48,369 nucleotides of DNA from Pseudoflavonifractor sp. 524-17 (GTDB taxonomy: Bacteria; Bacillota; Clostridia; Oscillospirales; Oscillospiraceae). Below the pieces are notes generated by a model. It saw only the letters and a list, made by a program, of their open reading frames with translations, was not told the DNA's origin and did not search any database. Where the stretch lies: NCBI RefSeq assembly GCF_009935845.1, contig NZ_QWEK01000031.1, forward strand, positions 1 to 48,369, in the 5' to 3' direction. The position numbers were made by a program, and so were the translations under genes. This document shows, one piece after another, positions 18,139 to 26,762 of this stretch. Positions within the stretch are counted from its first letter, which is position 1, and each line of letters begins with the position of its first letter.

Positions 18139-19470
18139 ATGAGCGAAATCCGGGATTTGCAAACCTTCCTCCAGGCGCTGGAGGAGCACAACCTGCTGTT
18201 TACCGCAAAGAAAGAGGTGGACTGGAACCACGAGATCGGTTCGGTCATCGCCACCCTGGAGCCCAGCGGCCGGGCGGGATATTTTCCCCAGGTCAAGGGC
18301 AAGGAGTTCGGCGTGTGCGGCAACCTGCTGGGGTCCATGGACGCCATCGCCGTGGCCCTGGGCTGCGCCAAGGAGGAGATCACCGATTTTCTGGCGGATA
18401 AGCTGGAGCACCCCATCAAGCCCAAAGCGGTGGAGAACGCCCCCTGTCAGGAGGTAGTGCTCACCGGGGATCAGATTGATATGGGCCGTCTGCCGGTGCC
18501 GGTCCACGCCCCCAAGGACGGCGGTCCCATCATCACCGGCGGCGTCATCGTCTCCAAGGAGCTGGACGGCACCCGGCAGAACCTCTCCTTCCAGCGGATG
18601 CACGTCAAGGGCAAAGATAAGATCAGCATTATGATCAACGAGTGGCGCCATCTGAAGGAGTTCTACGACGCCGCCGAGGCCCAGGGCAAGGCCCTGCCCA
18701 TCGCGGTGGCCATCGGGGCGGACCCGGTGGTCTACGTGGGCGCGGGCCTGCGGTACGACGGGGACGAGATGGAGGTGGCCGGCGCCGTCCGGGGCCGGCC
18801 TATGGAGGTGGTCAAGTGCGTCACCAACGACATCTATGTGCCCGCCGAGGCCCAGTTCATCATCGAGGGGGAGATCCTGCCCAACCAGCGGGAGCTGGAG
18901 GGCCCCCTGGGAGAGTTCACCGGCCACTACTCCGCCCCCTGGAACAGCCCCATTATCCACGTCACCGCCATTACCCACCGGAAGGGGGCCATTTACCAGA
19001 CTATTAACGGCGCCTCCTTTGAGCATATCAACCTGGGCAATGTGCTGCCCCGGGAACCTTTGCTGAAAAAATTCACCACCTACGTAAGCAAGGGGGTCAT
19101 CAACGTCCACATCCCTCCCTACGGCTCCGGCTTCCTGGCTCTGGTGCGGCTGCGCAAGAAGAACCCCGGAGAGCCCAAAAACGTGGCCCTGGCCGCAATG
19201 ATGACCTATGTGAACATCAAAAACGTCATTGTGGTGGATGAGGACGTGGATATCTACGACCCCGCCGACGTGATGTGGGCCCTGTCCAACCGGGTCATCC
19301 CGGAGAATGACATTTTCTACGTGCCCAACGCCCAGGGGCACGAGCTGGATCCCTGCTCCGACGAGCGGGGCGTGCAGACCAAGATGGGCATCGACGCCAC
19401 CCTCAGCGACGAGAGCCGCTGCCTGGAGCGGGTGCGCTATCCCCAGGTGAATCTGAAGGACTACCAGTAA
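18139..19470 (+). CDS. UbiD-family prenyl-FMN-dependent (de)carboxylase
   Basis: Catalyses reversible non-oxidative decarboxylation of an aromatic or unsaturated acid using prenylated FMN. The 443-residue protein has the two-domain UbiD layout. VPVHAPKDGGPIITGGVIVSK (split: VPVHAPKDGG, PIITGGVIVSK) lies near 119-139. FIIEGEILP and EGPLGEFTGHYS (about 240-263) hold the glutamates of the family E-R-E network, and RMHVKGKDK lies between. The C-terminal helix region is VDEDVDIYDPADVMWAL. I chose ATG 18139, eight bases after AAGGAG (18125-18130), over an in-frame ATG upstream. It is followed nine bases later by its own UbiX-type cofactor enzyme, which is strong evidence for function. The substrate is unknown. 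Confidence 0.92.
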   Translation: MSEIRDLQTFLQALEEHNLLFTAKKEVDWNHEIGSVIATLEPSGRAGYFPQVKGKEFGVCGNLLGSMDAIAVALGCAKEEITDFLADKLEHPIKPKAVENAPCQEVVLTGDQIDMGRLPVPVHAPKDGGPIITGGVIVSKELDGTRQNLSFQRMHVKGKDKISIMINEWRHLKEFYDAAEAQGKALPIAVAIGADPVVYVGAGLRYDGDEMEVAGAVRGRPMEVVKCVTNDIYVPAEAQFIIEGEILPNQRELEGPLGEFTGHYSAPWNSPIIHVTAITHRKGAIYQTINGASFEHINLGNVLPREPLLKKFTTYVSKGVINVHIPPYGSGFLALVRLRKKNPGEPKNVALAAMMTYVNIKNVIVVDEDVDIYDPADVMWALSNRVIPENDIFYVPNAQGHELDPCSDERGVQTKMGIDATLSDESRCLERVRYPQVNLKDYQ

Positions 19471-19479
19471 GAGGGCCGT

Positions 19480-20088
19480 ATGAAACAGTTTATTGTGGGC
19501 GTCACCGGGGCCAGCGGCACCCTGTACGCCGACCGGGTGCTCCGCCGGCTGCTGGACCTGGGGCACAGGGTCCACCTGTGCGTCACGGACGCGGGGGCCC
19601 TGGTGGCCCGGAGTGAGCTGGAGGGCTGGCCGGAGGGGGACGCCGCCGCCGTGGAGGCCGCCCTGCGGGTGCGCTACCGCTCCCAGGAGCTGTACTGGCA
19701 CAACGTCCATGCCATCTGGGCCAGCATCGCCAGCGGTTCCTTTCGGACAGACGGTATGGTGGTAGTACCCTGCTCTATGGGCACTATGTCGGCCATCGCC
19801 CACGGGGCGTCCCACAATCTGCTGGAGCGGGCCGCGGATGTGGTGCTGAAGGAGCGGCGCAGGCTGATTCTCGCGGTGCGGGAAACCCCTCTTAATACGA
19901 TTCACTTGCAAAATATGCTCACCCTCTCCCAGTGCGGAGCGGTGATTATGCCGGCGTGTCCCTCCTTTTATCAAAAGCCCGCCTCCCTGGAGGAGCTGGC
20001 CGACTTCTTTGCCGTACGCGTCCTGGACCAGCTGGGCCTGTACGACAGTGAGGCCCCCCGGTGGGAGGGCGAGCTGGAGACTTACTGA
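19480..20088 (+). CDS. ubiX: UbiX-family flavin prenyltransferase
   Basis: Makes prenyl-FMN for UbiD enzymes by joining dimethylallyl phosphate to FMN. The 202-residue protein has the flavin loop GVTGASGTLYADRVL (7-21). VVVPCSMGTMSAIAHGASHNL (split: VVVPCSMGTM, SAIAHGASHN) is followed by LAVRETPLNTIHLQNMLTLS, the phosphate- and FMN-binding segment, and by the family ending MPACPSFYQKP. It lies nine bases after the UbiD gene and presumably serves it. It is the last gene of the operon, with hairpins following at 20121-20160 and 20195-20221. Confidence 0.94.
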   Translation: MKQFIVGVTGASGTLYADRVLRRLLDLGHRVHLCVTDAGALVARSELEGWPEGDAAAVEAALRVRYRSQELYWHNVHAIWASIASGSFRTDGMVVVPCSMGTMSAIAHGASHNLLERAADVVLKERRRLILAVRETPLNTIHLQNMLTLSQCGAVIMPACPSFYQKPASLEELADFFAVRVLDQLGLYDSEAPRWEGELETY

Positions 20089-20120
20089 GCCGGAAGGCGG
20101 GAAACGAGACAAAGAAGACA

Positions 20121-20160
20121 AAAGGGCGCGCTGCAGAATAAAAACTGCAGCGCGCCCTTT
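20121..20160. terminator. 16-bp perfect stem between convergent genes; bidirectional terminator
   Basis: AAAGGGCGCGCTGCAG pairs perfectly with CTGCAGCGCGCCCTTT (8-base A-rich loop). The + strand ends in only three T. On the minus strand the stem is followed by a T-rich tract (TTTTGTCTTCTTTG), so it may serve both the UbiX gene and the convergent SLH gene. Confidence 0.7.
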
Positions 20161-20194
20161 AGGGCTTGCGGGCATAGTTCCATTTTTCAGCCGA

Positions 20195-20222
20195 TCCCCC
20201 CATCCCGCCGGCGGGATGGGGG
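20195..20222. repeat. second GC-rich hairpin between convergent genes
   Basis: CCCCCCATCCCGCC and GGCGGGATGGGGG form a near-perfect palindrome without a loop to speak of and without a U-run. It is 12 bases from the SLH stop codon and may assist termination or message stability. Confidence 0.5.
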
Positions 20223-20233
20223 TGTTCCGGCGC

Positions 20234-22618
20234 TCAGGAGACGGTTACGATACGGATCTTGCCCCCTGACTCGGGGGATTTGTCATAGTAGACGGTCATG
20301 GTGTTGGAGTAGGAGCGGGCCTCCTCCAGGCCGGCCAGGCCGGCGGAGAACCAGTGGCCGGTGGTGCGGTTGTAGCACCAGACCGCCTCGGAGACGGGGA
20401 AGGTGATGCCGTTGACCACCATGGTCTTGGTGTCGGGGTCGTAGGCCTCCCGCTTCACGTTGGAGGCGGACTGGAGGGTGACGGAGCCGGCCAGCTTGTG
20501 GGAGCCGTCCATGGTCTCCAGAGAGGCGGCGATGCCGATGGCCTCCCGGTTGTGGAAGGTGGTGCCGCAGATCAGGGTGTCGCTGGAGCCGCCGTTCTCC
20601 ACGGTGATGGTGGCGTTGCTGTACTCCATGCCGGTGGTCTCCTGGGCGGGGACGAAGCGGGCGAAGCCGTAGCTGTACTGGTCGCCGGTGACATCGTCGA
20701 AGATGAGCAGGTTGATCTTGCCGGCGTAGTCCTTGCCCACGTAGAGGATCTTGGAGGCGGGGACGGTTTCCCGGGTGATCTGGCTGTACTCGATCTCCTT
20801 GGGCTGGCCGGTGCCCACCCGCTCAAACAGGCGCACGTTCTCCGCCAGAGATACGCCGTTGACGGTGCGGCCGGCCACGCTCATGGGTCCGCTGGCCCCC
20901 CGTCCGCTCAGGCGGGAGAGATTGATGCGGCCCTCCATGCCGGAGGAGATGGTGACCAGCTGGCCCACCATGCGCTCGGCATTGGCGGCGCTGAGACCGG
21001 GGTTGCCCTCAAAGACAATGCGCTCGCCCTTAGCGTTGTAGATGTCCAGCAGAGGCTCTACCTTGGCGCTGTCCGAGGTGCAGGCGGTGACCACACCCAC
21101 GGTGGTGGAGCGGGCCACGGTGGTGTCCAGCGCGCCGGCCACCCGTCCGTCCGCGGTGAGCAGCAAAGTGACCGTCTTGCCGGGGCGGAAGGCGGACAGA
21201 TCGCTGACAGCGCCCGGAAGGACAGTAAACTCCTGGCCCAGCATGGTGATGGTGGCGGGGGCGGTGGGGTTGGGATAGGCGTTTTCATACATGCCGGTGA
21301 GGCGGGTGTCCGAGACGTAGAGGATCTTGGCCCCCCGGTCATAGGTGGCCACGTCGTACTGGCGCAGATCGGCCACAGTGGCGGGGACGCCGTTTTTGTA
21401 GATCTGATAGTCCGGGTCCCCCTTGGTCAGGGCGACAAAGGGGTTGGAGGTGCCGTTGGGCTTGGTGCGGGCCACCATCACGTCCTCGCTGGCCTCGGAG
21501 GCGGAGGAGAGATAGACGTAGTCCAGCTTGCCGGCGCCGCTGTAGCACAGCACCAGGGGGGTGCCGGAATAGAGGTAGGTCCACACCTTATCAAAGGTAG
21601 TGGCTTCGCCGTTTCTCCAGACCGTGGTGGTGTGGGGAATGGTGATCTGCTCTCCGCCGGAGACGGTAATATAGTTGCCGTCTACCTTGCCGGAGACGCT
21701 CACCCGGCGCAGGGTGTCGGTGCTGCTGGGGCGCAGGGTGAGGAAGTTGCCGTCCCGGTCCTGGACCATCTCCCCCCGGGTGCCCCGCAGCTGGGAGGAG
21801 AGGGAGGCGCGGTTGGTCTTGGGGGTGAGGACAGCGGTGCCGTTGGCCACGGTGACGGTGTTGGAGCCGGAACTGGCGTTGGTGCTGATGTCCAGCACCA
21901 GCGTGTCGCCGGTGAGCTTGCCCCCCAGCTTGGCCACCAGATAGCACTGGTCGCTGTCTTTCAGGTCGGTAAAGAGCAGGTTGCGGAAGAGGAGAGCGGC
22001 CTGCCCCCGGGTGAGGTGGGAGCCGCCGTCCAGGCTCAGCCCGTCGGCCAGGCCGTTCTGCCGGGCTACGGCCAGATAGCCGTCATACCAGGCCGATCCG
22101 GCGGAGATGTCGCTGGTGTTATAGCCCAGAATGCGCACGAGGATAGCCACCGCCTCCCCATAGGTGATGGGGCGGTCGGGCTGGAAGGTACCGTTGCCCA
22201 CACCCATGATCAGGCGGTCCGCCGCCTGCTCGCCGTCAGAGGAGGAGCCCGTGCCCACCATATCGCCGGAGGTGGTGAGGGAGGAGGCCAGATTGATGTA
22301 GCCCCGGGCCCAGTGCTTGGGGCCTACATCCAGAAAGATGGTGCGGCCCCGCTGGGCGGGTTCCAGGGCGCCCTTGTCCATCACATCCACGGCCAGCTTG
22401 CAGAACTCGGCCCGGGTAAGGATGCCGCCGGGATTGAAGCCGCCGCCGGTGCCGCTGACCACGCCCAGCAGGCGGAGAATCTCAGCGGCCTCGGCAATTT
22501 CGGGGTCGCTGATGTCGTTGAAGCCGGCGCCGTCCGCCGCCGCGCCGGCGGGGAGGATCAACAGCCCCGCCAGAACGGCCGCCGCCAGCAGGGCGGAGAC
22601 AATGCGTTTTAATTTCAT
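20234..22618 (-). CDS. SLH-domain cell-surface protein (MacAB-linked)
   Basis: Secreted protein held to the cell wall by S-layer-homology domains; 794 residues. The start ATG 22618 follows GGAGAGAG and gives a signal peptide (MKLKRIVSALLAAAVLAGLL, cut after PAGAAA near 28); the open frame further upstream would spoil it. Three SLH repeats follow: about 33-82 (FNDISDPEIAEA...ILTRAEFCKLAVDV), 93-165 (FLDVGPKHWARGYI...RPITYGEAVAILVRILGY) and 172-216 (AWYDGYLAVARQNGLADG...LTRGQAALLFRNLL). The remaining 580 residues are beta-rich and unlike anything that I recognise. It is the last gene after the adaptor, ATPase and permease, 113 bases behind the permease, so it may be exported by, or work with, that system. 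Confidence 0.85.
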   Translation of the reverse strand: MKLKRIVSALLAAAVLAGLLILPAGAAADGAGFNDISDPEIAEAAEILRLLGVVSGTGGGFNPGGILTRAEFCKLAVDVMDKGALEPAQRGRTIFLDVGPKHWARGYINLASSLTTSGDMVGTGSSSDGEQAADRLIMGVGNGTFQPDRPITYGEAVAILVRILGYNTSDISAGSAWYDGYLAVARQNGLADGLSLDGGSHLTRGQAALLFRNLLFTDLKDSDQCYLVAKLGGKLTGDTLVLDISTNASSGSNTVTVANGTAVLTPKTNRASLSSQLRGTRGEMVQDRDGNFLTLRPSSTDTLRRVSVSGKVDGNYITVSGGEQITIPHTTTVWRNGEATTFDKVWTYLYSGTPLVLCYSGAGKLDYVYLSSASEASEDVMVARTKPNGTSNPFVALTKGDPDYQIYKNGVPATVADLRQYDVATYDRGAKILYVSDTRLTGMYENAYPNPTAPATITMLGQEFTVLPGAVSDLSAFRPGKTVTLLLTADGRVAGALDTTVARSTTVGVVTACTSDSAKVEPLLDIYNAKGERIVFEGNPGLSAANAERMVGQLVTISSGMEGRINLSRLSGRGASGPMSVAGRTVNGVSLAENVRLFERVGTGQPKEIEYSQITRETVPASKILYVGKDYAGKINLLIFDDVTGDQYSYGFARFVPAQETTGMEYSNATITVENGGSSDTLICGTTFHNREAIGIAASLETMDGSHKLAGSVTLQSASNVKREAYDPDTKTMVVNGITFPVSEAVWCYNRTTGHWFSAGLAGLEEARSYSNTMTVYYDKSPESGGKIRIVTVS

Positions 22619-22731
22619 AAGGTTTCTCTCTCCTTTTCTCTTGGAGTTGGGAAGACGGTTCTTAGCACCTGTCTTCATAACCGTTGGACACTGTCCGGCT
22701 CTTTTGCCGCCCCGGTGGTGAATACAGATTC

Positions 22732-23967
22732 TTATTCAGCCCGCAGGGCGTCCACCGGCTGGAGGCCGCTGGCCTTGATGGCGGGGTACATACCGAATAC
22801 AACGCCCAGAAGCACCGATACAACTACCCCTGTGATCATAATGGAGGCGTCTGGGTTGACAATATAGCCCAGCTCCTTCCGGCAGTAGATCCAGCAGGCG
22901 GGATAGCTGGCCAGAATGCCCAGCAGGCCGCCGATGCCGCAGATGATGCACGCCTCAATGAGAAACTGGGCGATGATGCTCCGCCGCTCCGCGCCGATGG
23001 CCTTGCGGATGCCGATCTCCCGGGTGCGCTCGGTGACGGTAACAAGCATGGTGTTCATAATGCCGATGCCGCCCACCAGCAGGGAGATGGCCGCCACGCC
23101 GGCCATCATGTTCTCCTGCTTCTTGTTGGCCTCTTCCGTGGATTCCCGGCCCTGCTCCGGGCTGTAGACGCTGTAATGCCCATAGCTGTTGCCGGTGCTG
23201 GGGTCGCCGATGAGGCCGGCCAGGAAGCCGTCCAGCCGGGTGACGGCCTCGGTGAGGGCCTCCCGGCTCTTGGCCTTGGCCACAAATTCGCTCATATCGG
23301 AGTAATCCTGGCCGGAGGCGGCGAGGGCCCGTGTGGTGGAGTAGGGGAATACGATCACGTTGTCCAGAGACCAGCCCATTTCCGCGGACTCGGAAAAATC
23401 CTTCCGGGCGTAGACGCCCACCACCTCAAAGGGGACGCCGCTGAGGGTAATGGTCTTGCCGATGGGGTCGGAGTAGTCGAAGAAGAGCTCCTTGGCCCGG
23501 GAGCCCAGGACGCAGACCTGGTGGGCGGCCTTGATGTCCAGATAGGTGAGATCCCGGCCCTGGCTGATGGTAAAGTTGTTGCACAAAGACCACTGGTCGC
23601 TGCCCAGGTAGAGCTGGGGAGAGTAATCCATGGTGTCGGAATTTTTGGTGCCGTACTGCACGGTGCCCCAGATGTACACATTGGGGGTGACGCCCTCCAC
23701 CAGGTCGTCTAACTGGAGGCAGTAGTCATAGAGACTCTGGAACAGATTGGCGCTGCCGGAGCCCCATTTGTAAGCGGAGATCTGAATCTGATTGGTACCC
23801 ATGCTCTCATAGTAGGCCATGATCTCCTTGCTCTGTCCCTTGACATAGGTAATCTGGGTGATGACGGCGGCCAGGCCGATGATGATGCCCAGCATGGTCA
23901 GGAAGGTGCGGCCCCGCCGGGCCACGATGGATTTAAAGGCCATTTTGATGGAGCGGACCAGATTCAC
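22732..23967 (-). CDS. MacB-type ABC transporter permease (FtsX-like)
   Basis: Membrane subunit of a MacAB-like exporter or mechanotransmission complex; 411 residues. It has one N-terminal helix (KSIVARRGRTFLTMLGIIIG), a large extracytoplasmic MacB_PCD domain (about 45-270) and three C-terminal helices of the FtsX domain (VGGIGIMNTMLVTVTERTRE, IGIRKAIGAERRSIIAQFLI). I prefer GTG 23967. It overlaps the ATPase stop in a GTGA junction and lies seven bases from GGAGGTGA. TTG 23973 would be almost on top of the ribosome site. Confidence 0.92.
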   Translation of the reverse strand: MNLVRSIKMAFKSIVARRGRTFLTMLGIIIGLAAVITQITYVKGQSKEIMAYYESMGTNQIQISAYKWGSGSANLFQSLYDYCLQLDDLVEGVTPNVYIWGTVQYGTKNSDTMDYSPQLYLGSDQWSLCNNFTISQGRDLTYLDIKAAHQVCVLGSRAKELFFDYSDPIGKTITLSGVPFEVVGVYARKDFSESAEMGWSLDNVIVFPYSTTRALAASGQDYSDMSEFVAKAKSREALTEAVTRLDGFLAGLIGDPSTGNSYGHYSVYSPEQGRESTEEANKKQENMMAGVAAISLLVGGIGIMNTMLVTVTERTREIGIRKAIGAERRSIIAQFLIEACIICGIGGLLGILASYPACWIYCRKELGYIVNPDASIMITGVVVSVLLGVVFGMYPAIKASGLQPVDALRAE

Positions 23968-24659
23968 AGCCAAGTCACCTCCTGCTGTCTGTCCTCGATA
24001 ATGACGCCGTCGGAGATGCGCACCACACGGGGGGCGGTGGCGGCAATGCCATTGTCGTGGGTGATGAGAATAATGGTAGTCCCCTCTTTATAGAGCCTGC
24101 GGAGAATCTCCAGCACGTGCTGGCCGGTCTTGGAGTCCAGGGCGCCGGTGGGCTCGTCGGCCAGGATGATGGGGGGATGGGTGGCAATGGCCCGGGCAAT
24201 GGCCACCCGCTGCTGCTGTCCGCCGGACATCTGGGTAGGCTTGTGCTCGCAGCGGTCGGCCAGATTGACCCGCTCCAGGGCGTCCATGACCCGTTCCTCC
24301 CGCTCCCGGGCGCGGATGCCCTGATAGACCAGAGGCAGCTCCACATTTTCATAGGCGGACAGGGTGGGGATGAGATTGAACCCCTGGAAGATAAAGCCGA
24401 TCTGCTTGTTGCGGATGTGGGAGAGCTGGCGGTCGCTGCGCTCGGTGATATCAGTGCCGTCCAGGTGGTAGTCCCCGTAGGTGGGGATGTCCAGACAGCC
24501 CAGTATGTTCATCAGCGTGGACTTGCCGGATCCGGACTGGCCCACGATGGCGACGAACTCCCCCCGGTCGATGGAGAGAGAGACGCCGTTGAGGGCCCGC
24601 ACCTCGTTTTCGAAGCCCTCGTTGTAAATTTTAAAGACGTTTTGGATTTGAATGAGCAA
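23964..24659 (-). CDS. MacB/LolD-type ABC transporter ATP-binding protein
   Basis: ATPase partner of the permease that follows; about 231 residues. Walker A is GQSGSGKST (near 40-48), followed by Q-loop region [20 protein letters not shown], signature [14 protein letters not shown], Walker [13 protein letters not shown] and H-loop ITHD. This is the standard MacB/LolD/YknY group. For the start, GGAGGTGA lies five bases before TTG 24659. GTG 24668 would sit inside the ribosome site, so I use TTG. The N-terminus [26 protein letters not shown] then aligns with the family. Confidence 0.93.
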   Translation of the reverse strand: MLIQIQNVFKIYNEGFENEVRALNGVSLSIDRGEFVAIVGQSGSGKSTLMNILGCLDIPTYGDYHLDGTDITERSDRQLSHIRNKQIGFIFQGFNLIPTLSAYENVELPLVYQGIRAREREERVMDALERVNLADRCEHKPTQMSGGQQQRVAIARAIATHPPIILADEPTGALDSKTGQHVLEILRRLYKEGTTIILITHDNGIAATAPRVVRISDGVIIEDRQQEVTWL

Positions 24660-24756
24660 CGCGGTCACCTCCGGTCAGGCCCGGCAGCGGAATCAGAACC
24701 CTGGATTCACAGCCATGAAACGCCGTCCAGCGTTCCCCGGCTATGAATGCAGGTTC

Positions 24757-26574
24757 TTACCAGCTGTCGGCCTGCTCCTTATTGTAGTTTGTAAAGACTT
24801 CGTCCCCCTCGTTGAGGCCGGACTTGATCTCTACCGTGGAGTTGTCCGACAGGCCCACCTCCACCGGGACCGCGTAGAAGCCCTCCGGCACGTCCTTCTG
24901 CACCTCGGGAGAGAGCTCAATGGCGTTGTCGGGGGCGCTGTCCGCCTTGAGATAGACTACGGAGATGTTGTTGCCCTCGATATCGCTGATATAGCGCACA
25001 CAGATGCCCGGGACCACAATGCAGTCCAGGCTCTCGTTGGCGGCGAAGCTGTAGTCCAGGGACTGGCCGCTGCGCATGGCGCCGTCCGGGTTATCCACCC
25101 GCACGGAGACGGAGTAGGTGGTGATGCCGTTTTCCGACTTGGGTTCCAGGCTCACCGCGTCCACAATGCCCATAAAAATGTTGCCGTCCCAGTCGCTGAG
25201 GTCGATGGTCATGCCGGTCTGGATGCCGGAGATGTTCCGCTCGTCCACGTCGATGGTGACGGTCATGATGGCGGTGTCGGCAATGGAGACGGCCACCTTG
25301 CCGCTCTCCACGTCTTCCCCCGCCACCAGAGAGCAGGACATGACCGTGCCGCTGATGGAGGCCACGGCGTTAAAGTCTCCCAGGGCCTTCTGGGCGTCGG
25401 CCAGCTTCTTCTGGGCGTCCACGATCTGTTCGTCTTTGGCGGCGATCTGTTCGTCTTTGGCAGCGATCTGCTCGTCCTTGGCGGCGATCTCGTCCTCCTT
25501 GTCCTTGATGCGCTTTTGGACCTCCTTATCCCCCTGGATCACCAGGGCCTGGCCCTCGGTGACGTCGGCGTAGTTGAGCAGGCGGCTCTCCACCACGGGG
25601 CCGTCCAGGGCGGTGGTGATCTCCCGGGTCTCGTAATATTTCAGCTGGCCGTTCTGGTAGGGGTAGATGGCGGTGCCGTCGGCGGCGGTGAGCGCCACAG
25701 AGGCGTCCATGCCCTCGGTGAGCGTCTCGGGATTGTCCATGACCACCACCACCTCAAAGCACTTGGAGCCCTCGGGGGTGATGAAGCTGACCTTGTTGAT
25801 GGCCTCCACCGTGCCGGGGAAGGAGCCCATTACCGCTGGAATGGATACCTGGGCGCTCTGGCCGGTTTTGATGTCGTTTTCATAGGCGTAGCTGTAGTAG
25901 AGGGACAGGCGGAGCTTTTTGTCGTTCACCAGCACCGCTACCTTGGTATTGGCGGACAGGTTGTTGTCCTTGTGCAGGTCCTCCACCTGGACCAGCTTGC
26001 CGGAGAAGGGGGCGCGGACGGTGAGCTTGTCAATGTCCTTTTCGATCTCCTGCCGCTCCTCCACCAGGTCAGCCCGCTCCTTTTGGAGGTCGGCCCGGTC
26101 TTTGAAGAGGCCGGCTTTTTCCTCCTGGAGGCTGGAAATATTCTTCTCCGCGTCGGTGACAGCCTGGTGGGCGGCCTCGCTGTAAATGGCATAGAGGGGA
26201 TCCCCCTGCGTGACCTGGTCCCCCTCGGCCACATAGACCTCCTGAACGGTGCCACTGGCGGTGAGGGTGATGGTCTCCGTGGACTTGGCCCGGGCCACGC
26301 CGCTGCCCTGCACCATACTGGAGATGGAGCCCCGGTAGGCAAAGTCGGTCAACACGTCTCCCTTGTCCTCCGGCGGATCGGACAGAACATTTTTCCAAAG
26401 AAAATAGCCGGACACGGCCAGGGCGATTAACAGCACGATGGCGGTAATAATGCTGCGTATATTCCGCTTGCGCCGCTTCTTTTTCAAAGGCGCGCCGGGC
26501 GGCGTAGGACCGGGCTGGACGGGGGCGGCGGGCGCCTCTGCCTTGGCAAGAACGGGTGTCTGCTGTTCCGACAT
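24757..26574 (-). CDS. membrane-fusion (HlyD/MacA-type) adaptor protein with coiled coils
   Basis: Adaptor of the MacAB-like system, 605 residues, first gene of the operon. A basic N-terminus is followed by one membrane helix (RSIITAIVLLIALAVSGYFL, about 45-64). Then come a barrel-sandwich half (VQEVYVAEGDQVTQGDPLYA), a long coiled coil (about 145-195, SSLQEEKAGLFKDRADLQKE) and beta domains. A second coiled coil lies near 355-400 with the repeated heptad KDEQIAA, and a second barrel-sandwich/C-terminal part completes it. Two lipoyl/coiled-coil elements make it longer than typical MacA (about 370-400). ATG 26574 lies nine bases after GGAGG. No outer membrane is expected in this host, so the long coils may cross the wall toward the SLH protein. 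Confidence 0.88.
   Translation of the reverse strand: MSEQQTPVLAKAEAPAAPVQPGPTPPGAPLKKKRRKRNIRSIITAIVLLIALAVSGYFLWKNVLSDPPEDKGDVLTDFAYRGSISSMVQGSGVARAKSTETITLTASGTVQEVYVAEGDQVTQGDPLYAIYSEAAHQAVTDAEKNISSLQEEKAGLFKDRADLQKERADLVEERQEIEKDIDKLTVRAPFSGKLVQVEDLHKDNNLSANTKVAVLVNDKKLRLSLYYSYAYENDIKTGQSAQVSIPAVMGSFPGTVEAINKVSFITPEGSKCFEVVVVMDNPETLTEGMDASVALTAADGTAIYPYQNGQLKYYETREITTALDGPVVESRLLNYADVTEGQALVIQGDKEVQKRIKDKEDEIAAKDEQIAAKDEQIAAKDEQIVDAQKKLADAQKALGDFNAVASISGTVMSCSLVAGEDVESGKVAVSIADTAIMTVTIDVDERNISGIQTGMTIDLSDWDGNIFMGIVDAVSLEPKSENGITTYSVSVRVDNPDGAMRSGQSLDYSFAANESLDCIVVPGICVRYISDIEGNNISVVYLKADSAPDNAIELSPEVQKDVPEGFYAVPVEVGLSDNSTVEIKSGLNEGDEVFTNYNKEQADSW
25423..25485 (-). repeat. three 21-base tandem repeats inside the adaptor gene
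   Basis: Units at 25423-25443, 25444-25464 and 25465-25485 begin GATCTG on the + strand and encode DEQIAAK-type heptads; a partial fourth follows. The first two copies differ by one base, so the array is recent or slipping. Each unit adds one coiled-coil heptad without breaking the frame. Confidence 0.85.
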
Positions 26575-26617
26575 AGTTCATAACCTCCTGCAATTCTTAC
26601 TTTCATCAGGCGACTTG

Positions 26618-26652
26618 ATTATAGCACAGCCGGGGGCCCAGGGTAATGTCAA
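26618..26652 (-). promoter_or_regulatory. extended -10 promoter of the adaptor-MacB-SLH operon
   Basis: Minus strand TATAAT (26623-26618) with TG one base before it (TGCTATAAT). A perfect TTGACA sits at 26652-26647 but is 23 bases away, too far for a normal promoter. At 17 bases only TTACCC is present. The GC-rich spacer contains GGGCCC. The adaptor start is about 45 bases downstream. Confidence 0.5.
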
Positions 26653-26762
26653 TTTGGTGACAAGTTCTTAACAAAACCTTAAAATTTTGTCATTTTCAAA
26701 AAGGACGCCGGCGACCGTTCTTTCTTTAGACGCAGGAACAGAGAAAAAGTTCACTCAAAATC

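Noticed and set aside
16849-20175. A 1108-codon open frame on the minus strand
   Set aside because: It lies antisense to the amidohydrolase, UbiD and UbiX genes, its protein is low-complexity His/Gly/Pro/Gln-rich, and it arises from GC-rich third positions.
20354-22612. A 752-codon + strand frame opposite the minus-strand SLH gene
   Set aside because: The opposite strand has a signal peptide, SLH domains and a ribosome site; this frame has none of these and is Gly/Val/His-rich.
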